Assembly: GCA_019244235.1 (NCBI GenBank)
Contig: JAFASY010000252.1
Span: 1 to 58,289, forward strand
Reading direction: 5' to 3'
Source: Chroococcidiopsidaceae cyanobacterium CP_BM_ER_R8_30
GTDB taxonomy: Bacteria > Cyanobacteriota > Cyanobacteriia > Cyanobacteriales > Chroococcidiopsidaceae
Length of the DNA: 58,289 bases
The notes beneath the pieces were generated by a model, which was not told the origin of the DNA, did not search any database, and was given only the letters and a program-made list of their open reading frames with translations. Each line of letters begins with the position of its first letter. Position 1 is the first letter of the stretch. This document shows positions 52,160-58,289 of this stretch, in pieces. The translations under genes and the position numbers were made by a program.

Positions 52160-53419
52160 GTGAGTCGTGTTGTTTTAACCACCATCGGTTCTCTCGGTGA
52201 TTTACATCCCAAAATTGCGATCGCGCTTGAGTTGCGTCATCGGGGTCATAGTGTGGTGTTTACAACCCATAAAGAATATCAAGACAAAATTGAAGTCCTA
52301 GGATTCGAGTTTCATCGGATGCGCCCTGACAACACTGCGCTCAACGATCCTCAAGAGATGGCGCGGATGATGGATCTGAAAACGGGTACGGAGTATATCA
52401 TCAAAAATTGGGTTTGTGCAAATTTACGTGAAACCTATACAGATTTAATGGACAGTGCTAAAGACGCAGACTTCATCATTGCAGGTGAAGGAGTCGTGGC
52501 GGCTCGATTGGTTGCAGAAAAATTAGGGATTCCATGGGCGTTCGCTGTTCTGCAACCCGCCTCATTTCTCTCCGTTTACGACCCATCAATCCTCCCTGTG
52601 GTTCCATTTCTAGGTAAATTGCGCGGGCTAGGTTCTATTGCTAACCGAGGCATTATTCAACTATCAAAAGTTATTTCTAAAGCTTGGGCGGAACCAATTC
52701 ATCAGCTACGAGATGAACTCGGCTTGCCGCCCCTCGTTGGCAATCCCTTTATTGATGATAAGTATTCCCCTTACCTTGTGCTGGCGCTGTTCTCATCAGC
52801 CTTTGCCAAGCCTCAACTGGATTGGCCAGCGAATACGGTAATTACAGGGTTTACATTCTATGATGGCAGCGAGAGCGGAGCGCAACTCACACCAGAACTT
52901 CAGCAATTTCTGGATGCAGGTGAACCACCGATTGTTTTTACCTTGGGTTCAGCCGCAGTCATAGCTCCTGGTCGATTCTATGAGGAAAGCCTTCAAGCTG
53001 CAAAGTACTTAGACCGCCGTGCTGTTTTGCTAATTGGCAAGAATGCCCCTCCCAAAAATCTTTCAGAAGGCATTATTGCTGTAAGCTATGCGCCATACTC
53101 TCAAATTTTTCCGCGTGCTTGTGCAATTGTGCATCAAGGCGGCATTGGCACAACAGCTCAGGCGTTACGGGCATGTCGTCCAACGCTTGTGATGCCCTAC
53201 AGCCACGATCAGCCAGACAATGCAGCAAGAGTTGAACGATTGGGAGCTTCGCGGACAATTTCCCGTAAGCAGTATTCAGCGATACGAGTAGCTAAGCAGT
53301 TACGTGAATTGATAGAAAATCCCAACTATGCAGCTAAAGCAATAGAAATTGGACGTATTCTCCAAGCAGAAAATGGGGTTGGAGTGGCGTGTGATGCGGT
53401 TGAAAAACAGTTGCAATGA
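52160..53419 (+). CDS. GT1-family glycosyltransferase (UGT/MGT type)
   Basis: The 419-residue protein has the two Rossmann halves of a GT-B UDP-glycosyltransferase: LTTIGSLGDLHPKIAIALEL at the start, and VFTLGSAAVIAPG then HQGGIGTTAQALRACRPTLV with the donor-binding HQGG at the C-terminal half. It may glycosylate lipid, sterol or a natural product; the acceptor is unknown. The GTG at 52160 is used with AGAGG ahead. The final residues (AVEKQLQ) are followed at once by a VapC-like relic, so the 3' end has been a recombination site. Confidence 0.88.
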   Translation: MSRVVLTTIGSLGDLHPKIAIALELRHRGHSVVFTTHKEYQDKIEVLGFEFHRMRPDNTALNDPQEMARMMDLKTGTEYIIKNWVCANLRETYTDLMDSAKDADFIIAGEGVVAARLVAEKLGIPWAFAVLQPASFLSVYDPSILPVVPFLGKLRGLGSIANRGIIQLSKVISKAWAEPIHQLRDELGLPPLVGNPFIDDKYSPYLVLALFSSAFAKPQLDWPANTVITGFTFYDGSESGAQLTPELQQFLDAGEPPIVFTLGSAAVIAPGRFYEESLQAAKYLDRRAVLLIGKNAPPKNLSEGIIAVSYAPYSQIFPRACAIVHQGGIGTTAQALRACRPTLVMPYSHDQPDNAARVERLGASRTISRKQYSAIRVAKQLRELIENPNYAAKAIEIGRILQAENGVGVACDAVEKQLQ

Positions 53420-53420
53420 A

Positions 53421-53450
53421 TTACAAACAGAAGACTGGTCAATACCGTAG
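53421..53450 (+). pseudogene. Ten-codon relic of a VapC-like PIN toxin 3' end
   Basis: A short frame reading LQTEDWSIP-stop lies one base after the glycosyltransferase stop. It closely matches the end of the intact PIN toxin at 54640-55065 (LRTKDWSTP-stop). Similarity continues past the stop (GATGAATG against GTGAATG). Only the last codons of the gene remain. It is too short to have a function. Confidence 0.5.
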
Positions 53451-53654
53451 GATGAATGTATTTGTGACAAGTTAAGACAGCATCGCATTTGTCACTAGGC
53501 AATTTCACTCGAATTGGTGCGGTTCAAGATGTATGATATGAACCGAATACATGTAAAAATCGGACATACCACTTAGAATTTAATCCGCTACTGGATTCAG
53601 ACGGCTAGATGGGAAGCATACAGCGTCAAGCTTTGCTATCCCTAGGATTTAGCC

Positions 53655-54089
53655 CTACGATTTTTTTGTGAGTCTCTTTTTTAAGAAGTATCGACGATAA
53701 CCTGGTGGAAAATCCTCTAACTCTCCAAACACTTCGTACCCTAAGTGCTGATAGAACTCAGGTGCCTGGAAGCTGTAAGTGAATACATATGCATTAAAGC
53801 AGTTATGTTTAAAAGCTTCTTGCTCTGCCGCTGATAGAAGTGTCCTTCCATACCCATAACCTCTCAACTCTTCCGCAATCCAGAGCGTGCCGATGTGAAG
53901 CCATCCCAAACCCATAAAGCCTTCCAAGCCACCCACCACCTTTTGCTCTGAATCACGCAGAAACAGAATCAGTGGGATATATTGGTACTCCCCAATCTTG
54001 CATACATTGAATTCATGCAGCTGCTTGTCTACCAAGTTAACTTCTTTAGAGTCTGGCTGAGTGTCAATTGAGATTTTGTACTCAGACAT
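53655..54089 (-). CDS. GNAT-family N-acetyltransferase
   Basis: The 144-residue protein has the GNAT acetyl-CoA-binding signature GYGRTLLSAAEQEA, preceded by LHIGTLWIAEELRGYG (beta-4, motif A) and followed by NCFNAYVFTYSFQAPEFYQH (motif B). The acceptor is unknown. The start at 54089 (MSEYKISI) is used. It stands between two plus-strand genes with ~235 and ~320 bp of noncoding DNA. It is in the accessory region next to toxin-antitoxin genes and may be a passenger. Confidence 0.87.
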   Translation of the reverse strand: MSEYKISIDTQPDSKEVNLVDKQLHEFNVCKIGEYQYIPLILFLRDSEQKVVGGLEGFMGLGWLHIGTLWIAEELRGYGYGRTLLSAAEQEAFKHNCFNAYVFTYSFQAPEFYQHLGYEVFGELEDFPPGYRRYFLKKRLTKKS

Positions 54090-54409
54090 CTGAATTCTTG
54101 TTTAACGTTGTTGTGGGTGGATAAGCGCGAAGCTGTTATCGGGGTTAGACGAGACTCACAACTGTTGCGAGAGAGGCACGGGAGCCCGTTATTTCTGTGT
54201 TGGTACAGGGTTTTGTGAAAGCTCTGTATCAAAAACTAATAATAACTTAGAGAAAACCAGGTGCCAGCACTGCTCCTATTTTTATGGCTAAGTTGTGATT
54301 GCTCAGTCAATTGATATTTTACTGCTAGAACCCACAAAGCTCAATTCAATCAGCAATTCTAGAGATCTCGCTATAATGCTTCTGGAGTTCTAATTTGCAG
54401 CAGATTTCT
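54090..54409. other. Intergenic region before the first antitoxin gene
   Basis: About 320 bp. It should contain the toxin-antitoxin promoter close to its right end and the GNAT promoter on the left. I see no palindrome long enough to call an operator. Short inverted stretches are weak. Confidence 0.4.
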
Positions 54410-54622
54410 ATGACCTCCCAGCAGCTTGAAGAACGATCTCAAAAACTCGAAGCGCGAGTTGCCAGTTTGGAGACAGAACTGTCACAAATGAAACAGATGC
54501 TATCTGGGTTCCTCCAGCAAAAAGCTCCTTGGTGGTTAAAAGTTGCAGGTAGCTTTGAAAATGATCCTACCTTTGATGAAGCGGTTCGCCTCGGACAAGA
54601 ATGGCGCAAGACTGCTGAGTAG
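54410..54622 (+). CDS. Putative antitoxin (coiled-coil) of a VapC-type pair
   Basis: The 70-residue product is mostly a charged coiled coil (SQQLEERSQKLEARVASLET, LSQMKQMLSGFLQQK). Its C-terminus (WLKVAGSFENDPTFDEAVRL, GQEWRKTAE) fits the toxin-binding tail seen in antitoxins paired with PIN toxins. It lacks an obvious DNA-binding fold. It lies 17 bp before the PIN toxin gene on the same strand. The ATG at 54410 is used rather than the TTG at 54395. The toxin downstream is the main evidence. Confidence 0.72.
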   Translation: MTSQQLEERSQKLEARVASLETELSQMKQMLSGFLQQKAPWWLKVAGSFENDPTFDEAVRLGQEWRKTAE

Positions 54623-54639
54623 GTTCCTACCATTCCACA

Positions 54640-55065
54640 ATGTACATTCTAGACACCGATCATCTCAGTCTCATCCAGCGCAATGGACAAGAGGGAAAGC
54701 GAATCCTGGCAACGCTAGCAGCTGTTAAAGAGCTTGAAGTTGTAGTGACTGTGATTACTTATGAAGAGCAAGTTAGATGTCGGCTCAGTATTTTATCCAG
54801 GGCGAAAACTCCAGATGAACAAGTCCTTGTATATCAAGGACTACAGCAACTTGCAGCGGACTACCAATCAATCGTGATGGTTCTTTTTGACCGGACAGCC
54901 GCTATAGAACATCAACGCTTACGAAAAGCCTATCCTCGTCTAGGAAATATGGATCTGAAAATTGCTGCGATTGCTCTAACTAATAACGCAATCTTGCTCA
55001 CCCGTAATCAGTCAGATTTTGGGCAGATCGTAGAATTGCGAACAAAAGACTGGTCAACACCATAG
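54640..55065 (+). CDS. vapC: VapC-type PIN-domain toxin
   Basis: The 141-residue protein has the PIN core: D5 (MYILDTDHLSL), a glutamate (VITYEEQVRC, near residue 43) and acidic residues in NMDLKIAAIAL and NQSDFGQI. These are the four acidic residues that bind Mg2+ for RNase activity. Many VapC toxins cut tRNA or rRNA. It follows its antitoxin by 17 bp. It is probably active, and a C-terminal relic of a relative is found at 53421. Confidence 0.85.
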   Translation: MYILDTDHLSLIQRNGQEGKRILATLAAVKELEVVVTVITYEEQVRCRLSILSRAKTPDEQVLVYQGLQQLAADYQSIVMVLFDRTAAIEHQRLRKAYPRLGNMDLKIAAIALTNNAILLTRNQSDFGQIVELRTKDWSTP

Positions 55066-55327
55066 AGTGAATGAACGCGCTAGCAGCGTAACAACATGTT
55101 GTAGCGGACGGAACAGAGGTTGTCGCCGAGAATCAGAAGAATTGTTCCCGTCGCGGAACACGAACATTAGCTTGCTTTATTTTTAGGATGAGAGAGTACT
55201 TCAAATTGATTTATTAGAGTTCAGGCTACAGCTATTAGAACGTTATTTGTAGGGCTCTTAAGCAGAAGAAAGTGTTGAATCTATAAGCAATGTGGCGTGA
55301 TTGGCGTAGAGGCATTGAATAAATAGT

Positions 55328-55543
55328 ATGGCTACTTATCAAGAGATCCGCCGTCAAGTTGAAAATCTTACCTCGGATGAACAACTTCGTTTGTTAGCAG
55401 AGTTGGCTGCAATGGTTCATCACCAGATGCTTGTAAGACCCAAGCGTAGCATTATGGAATTAGAGGGTCTAGGAAAAGAAACCTGGCAAGGACTTGATGC
55501 TCAAGAGTACGTTAACCAGGAACGTGCTTCATGGAATAGCTGA
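55328..55543 (+). CDS. Putative antitoxin of the second PIN pair
   Basis: The 71-residue protein is largely helical: TYQEIRRQVENLTSDEQLRL and LLAELAAMVHHQM, followed by a short C-terminal segment (ELEGLGKETWQGLDAQEYVN) typical of antitoxins that wrap around VapC. It ends ...NS with TGA at 55541-55543, overlapping the next frame. The overlap with the following PIN gene is the usual TA arrangement. I cannot assign it to a family. Confidence 0.75.
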   Translation: MATYQEIRRQVENLTSDEQLRLLAELAAMVHHQMLVRPKRSIMELEGLGKETWQGLDAQEYVNQERASWNS

Positions 55544-55971
55544 TTCAACTGCAAGGTCAAGTCGTTGGCTTAGATACCGCACCACTTATTTACTTTATCG
55601 AGCAAAATGAGGCATATTTAGATCTTGTTCGTGCCTTTTTTCAAGCGATGAGTCAAGGCGATTTTCAAGTTGTTACGTCTACGTTGACTCTGACAGAAGT
55701 TTTAGTCCACCCACTAAGGTCAGGCAATGTAGAACTCACTGAACAGTATCGTGATATTCTTCTTGACCAAGAAAGCTTGATGATTTTACCTGTCGCTGTT
55801 GAGATTGCTGAAGTTGCTGCCCAGTTAAGAGCAACACAAAACTTGCGAACCCCAGACGCAATTCAAATTGCAACTGCTATGCAAGGAGGTGCTACGTTTT
55901 TCCTAACCAATGATATCCGTTTAGCTACTGTCCCAGGTTTAGAAGTTTTGGTTCTGGATGCTCTTTTATGA
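55540..55971 (+). CDS. VapC-type PIN toxin with a non-canonical start codon
   Basis: An ATG at 55648 gives 107 residues, but the same frame is open upstream and encodes GLDTAPLIYFIEQN, which is the conserved PIN N-terminus with its first acidic residue. The frame opens after TAG at 55537-55539, so the likely start is CTG at 55540 (overlapping the antitoxin TGA) or ATT right after. Later motifs are TLTLTEVLVHPLRS and TPDAIQIATAMQG, and NDIRLATVPG with the last Asp. The start probably was ATG in the past. Either it is weakly translated or the toxin has been lost. Confidence 0.65.
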   Translation: MIQLQGQVVGLDTAPLIYFIEQNEAYLDLVRAFFQAMSQGDFQVVTSTLTLTEVLVHPLRSGNVELTEQYRDILLDQESLMILPVAVEIAEVAAQLRATQNLRTPDAIQIATAMQGGATFFLTNDIRLATVPGLEVLVLDALL

Positions 55972-56876
55972 AGCTCAATCGTTTTAGTTGTGCCAGTCAA
56001 TATTACTCGCGGGTCAAAGATTATTTACTCCAACGTGAAGCAGAACACAATCTGATGCTTGGGATTTGCGAGACTCTCACTCGCTTTCCTAAGCGGTTTA
56101 CACATACCCCCTACCTGGCGGCGGTAGAAGAGGATGACACAATACTAGCCGTTGCTTTTAGAACGCCACCTCACAAGTTGGCTATATCGCGCTCAGTGCA
56201 TCCTCAAGCCCTACAAGTGCTAGTAGAAGATCTGTATTCGCAGTCAGAACATTTGCCTGGAGTGATGGGACCAGAACCTGAAGCAAAAACCTTTGTTGAA
56301 GCGTGGCAAGCTGTGACTGGTCAGTCCTACCGAATGGGTAGGCAAGAGCGCATTTACCAGCTTGAACTAGTAAAGCCTATCTCACTAGCATCAGGTCAGT
56401 TTCGACGAGCCACTATGGATGACCGCAGCCTTTTAATTGGTTGGTGTCAAGCACTTCTTGAGGCGATAGGCGATGAGGCTAAGCAGGATGCTGAACGCCT
56501 TGTTGATGGGCACTTAATTGATCATGCCCTTTATCTATGGCAGGACAATGTAACAGTGTCTATGGCGGGTTGCAGTAGACGAACACCCAATGGGATTAGC
56601 ATCAACATGGTGTTCACTCCGCCAGAATACCGGAAAAAAGGCTATGCCACCTCCTGCGTTGCTTCTTTGAGCCAAACCTTACTTGATTCAGGGCATAAAT
56701 ATTGCTTTTTATTTACAGATCTCAATAATCCCACTTCCAACCAGATTTACCAGGACATTGGTTATCAGCCTGTATGTGATGTGAACGATTACTGGTTTAA
56801 ACCTACAACCGTCACGCATTCCCCAAACAGAGCGAAGCAGGGAGGGGTTAGTGGCGGACGGGGTCTTTCGGGTTAG
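55968..56876 (+). CDS. GNAT-family acetyltransferase with altered C-terminus
   Basis: The 302-residue protein has an N-terminal GNAT-like half (residues 1-140) and a C-terminal GNAT domain with FTPPEYRKKGYATSCVASLS (motif A) and the closing segment LNNPTSNQIYQDIGYQPVCD. The start overlaps the PIN gene stop by 4 bp, so the two are coupled. After YWF near residue 282 the last 20 residues (TVTHSPNRAKQGG onward) look like mobile-element sequence, and the stop lies within the region of the RHH gene on the other strand. The protein is probably intact up to YWF. Confidence 0.85.
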   Translation: MKLNRFSCASQYYSRVKDYLLQREAEHNLMLGICETLTRFPKRFTHTPYLAAVEEDDTILAVAFRTPPHKLAISRSVHPQALQVLVEDLYSQSEHLPGVMGPEPEAKTFVEAWQAVTGQSYRMGRQERIYQLELVKPISLASGQFRRATMDDRSLLIGWCQALLEAIGDEAKQDAERLVDGHLIDHALYLWQDNVTVSMAGCSRRTPNGISINMVFTPPEYRKKGYATSCVASLSQTLLDSGHKYCFLFTDLNNPTSNQIYQDIGYQPVCDVNDYWFKPTTVTHSPNRAKQGGVSGGRGLSG

Positions 56877-57000
56877 GAAGGCGACGAACATATTCCCTCA
56901 AGATATGCGCCATCGATACCTTTTTCAGTTCGGCGTAAGCCTGTAACTTGGCATATTCTTCAGAATCTAAACGGATTTTTAAGCTCTTGTCTTTAATCAT
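56848..57000 (-). CDS. Ribbon-helix-helix-like small protein, divergent from TnpB
   Basis: The 50-residue protein (MIKDKSLKIRLDSEEYAKLQ, then AELKKVSMAHILREYVRRLP) has the beta-strand and two-helix pattern of a CopG/RHH DNA-binding protein. The start at 57000 was chosen, since 25 residues more from the upstream start would overlap TnpB. It lies 28 bp from the TnpB ATG on the other strand. Small RHH genes next to TnpB are common in cyanobacterial elements and may regulate tnpB. It overlaps the end of the GNAT gene by 29 bp. Confidence 0.7.
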   Translation of the reverse strand: MIKDKSLKIRLDSEEYAKLQAYAELKKVSMAHILREYVRRLPNPKDPVRH

Positions 57001-57028
57001 CGGAGTACAAATGGGGTACAATATCTTT

Positions 57029-58289
57029 ATGATTTTAACCCGACGCACTACCTTCAGGCTGTATCCCACTGCCATCCAAGAGCAAAAGCTTTATAAATGG
57101 AGGCGTCTCCACGCCTACTTGTTCAATGCGGCCATTAGCAATCGTAGAACCCAGTACGAGAAGTTTGGGCATTCAGTTGACTACTTTGAGCAGCAGAACT
57201 GTCTGCCAGTGTTTAAAGAAGTTTGGACTGATTACAAGGCGTTGGGTTCTCATGCTCTACAGGCAACTCTTAAGCGCGTAGACATGGCGTATCAAAGATT
57301 TTTTCAAGGTTTAGGAGATTACCCAAAGTTCAAATCTATTCGTCATTACAGCGGTTGGACTTATCCTGATAGAGCTGGTTGGAAAGCTCATACAATTGGG
57401 GATAACGGTTATTTGGAATTGTCTAATTTAGGGCAGATTCAAATGAGGGGCAAAGCCAAAATCTGGGGGAATCCAACCACTTGTACAATTGTGCATCGTC
57501 ACGGCAAATGGTATGCTAGCATCACGATAAACCGTGAGCCTGTATCTAGAGAATTAGGGACTGGCTCGATTGGTATTGATTTTGGAACAAACACGGCTGC
57601 TGCGATTTCTGATGGGGAGAATGGATATTTACTCTCGAATCCTCGTTGGTTAAAACAAGCAATGCCCAAAATCAAAAAAGCTTCTAAAGATAAGCGTCGT
57701 AAACGTGCGCCAAATCGGAAGAAGAAGATCAAAGCTTCTAGAAGATGGAAACATGCATCAAAAAAGGTGAGTCAACTACAGCGTAAGATTGCTTGCTCTA
57801 GGCAGAACTGGGTTCATCACCAAGCAATACAGATCACAAGCGGTAACAGCATGGTTGCTTCGGAAAAACTAGAAGTTAAGAACATGATCCGCAAAGCTAA
57901 ACCAGGTAGCAAAAGGAAACAGCAAAAAACAGGACTCAATCGCTCTATTCTTGATGTTGGTTGGGGCATGTTAAAAGGCGCGATCAGGTACAAGTTAGAG
58001 GAAGGCGGCGGTGTTTTTGTAGAAGTCCCTACAAAAAAAGTGGCTCCATCTCAAACTTGTCCTAAATGCGGAGATCGAAAGGAAAAAGAACGTGGTCAAC
58101 GGATTCATGCTTGTCAGAAGTGTGGCTATGTTCAAGATAGAGATCTGGCTGCTGCTGAGGTGATGGTTTTGTGGGCTAGAGGTGTTCTACCGGGGTTTGG
58201 AACGAGCCTCGCAAACGTCGATGTCTCCAGCTCTACTTTGTCACCCAAAGCTCGTAAGAGTTGTGGAGGGATGAGGCAACTGGGACAGA
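57029..58289 (+). CDS. tnpB: TnpB RNA-guided endonuclease (partial, runs off the right edge)
   Basis: The frame is open for 420 codons to the edge. RuvC residues are D184 (SIGIDFGTN), E279 (ASEKLEVKNM) and D372 (VQDRDLAAAEV). The zinc finger has C344, C347, C362 and C365 (CPKCG and CQKCG). The N-terminal HTH (RRTTFRLYPTAIQEQKLYKW) is present. TnpB proteins are omega-RNA-guided nucleases that cleave DNA at a TAM and support persistence of the element. All catalytic residues appear intact. It ends probably within ~60 bp past the window edge. Confidence 0.93.
   Translation, partial: MILTRRTTFRLYPTAIQEQKLYKWRRLHAYLFNAAISNRRTQYEKFGHSVDYFEQQNCLPVFKEVWTDYKALGSHALQATLKRVDMAYQRFFQGLGDYPKFKSIRHYSGWTYPDRAGWKAHTIGDNGYLELSNLGQIQMRGKAKIWGNPTTCTIVHRHGKWYASITINREPVSRELGTGSIGIDFGTNTAAAISDGENGYLLSNPRWLKQAMPKIKKASKDKRRKRAPNRKKKIKASRRWKHASKKVSQLQRKIACSRQNWVHHQAIQITSGNSMVASEKLEVKNMIRKAKPGSKRKQQKTGLNRSILDVGWGMLKGAIRYKLEEGGGVFVEVPTKKVAPSQTCPKCGDRKEKERGQRIHACQKCGYVQDRDLAAAEVMVLWARGVLPGFGTSLANVDVSSSTLSPKARKSCGGMRQLGQ

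Larger units (their letters stand above)
56815..58289 (+). mobile_element. TnpB-type insertion sequence, left part (IS200/IS605 or IS607 family)
   Basis: The element contains the divergent RHH-like gene and tnpB. No TnpA transposase gene is seen, so it is probably a non-autonomous element. The left end is uncertain and lies near 56810-56850, within or just after the GNAT gene. The right end is beyond the window. Confidence 0.7.

Noticed and set aside
1-58289. tRNA and rRNA genes
   Set aside because: No segment with a full T-loop GGTTCGA-type pattern and acceptor stem was found in the intergenic regions.

Overview
The window looks like a chromosomal piece of a cyanobacterium. The HIP1 octamer GCGATCGC recurs throughout. 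Several genes belong to families largely confined to cyanobacteria (DUF3038/DUF4335 pair, long two-domain ThiE, Hfq-like protein without the standard Sm2 motif, ComFB, DUF3352, DUF1517, CcsB/Ycf5, FHA-fused class A PBP). The species cannot be named from sequence alone. Both edges fall inside TnpB-type insertion sequences: at the left edge I infer the last ~120 bp of one, at the right edge I see the first ~1.4 kb of another.

Positions 1-11336 hold a type I-D CRISPR-Cas locus on the minus strand, reading right to left: a 35-codon ORF, cas10d (with an internal, SD-preceded start for the small subunit Cas11d), csc2, csc1, the helicase cas3', a DUF1016/PDDEXK nuclease gene, cas6, cas4 and a broken cas1. 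A WYL-domain regulator is transcribed divergently and has a GTACA-N3-TGTAC palindrome just ahead of its start. The interference genes look intact. Cas1 carries an in-frame palindromic repeat of 17 codons and is then cut after its conserved LALDL motif by the hairpin end of a TnpB element. No cas2 and no CRISPR array lie in the window. A locus with working interference, lost or dormant adaptation and a guest nuclease is the most interesting part of the window.

Positions 11400-30700 are mostly housekeeping and regulation: PadR regulator with an operator-like palindrome, VOC protein, DUF1517 protein, thiS-thiE, a beta-helix/SPOR exported protein, dapF, hfq-like gene, a KefB-type antiporter, an M23 peptidase, ComFB, an ECF sigma factor (SigG type) with its probable anti-sigma factor, a GGCT-like protein, leuS, an orphan AT-rich gene, a small exported protein, a Crp/Fnr regulator, an alpha/beta hydrolase and a cupin.

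Positions 31320-36889 form an iron-handling island: bacterioferritin, a lipoprotein sharing a repeat domain with its neighbour, an FTR1 iron permease, and divergently an imelysin-family protein followed by a di-heme DUF1111 oxidoreductase that carries a 30-codon in-frame palindromic repeat.

Positions 37072-53419 hold an ABC permease with apt, DUF3038/DUF4335, an FHA-PBP, a Gly/Pro-rich exported protein, lspA, bioY, a Pho box and pstCAB, DUF3352, ccsB, tilS and a GT1-type glycosyltransferase. The right end (53421-58289) is accessory: a VapC relic, two GNAT genes, two antitoxin-PIN toxin pairs (one toxin lacking a normal start codon), and a TnpB element with a divergent ribbon-helix-helix-like gene. 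Small palindromic repeats that land inside and between genes (about six copies) recur across the window.
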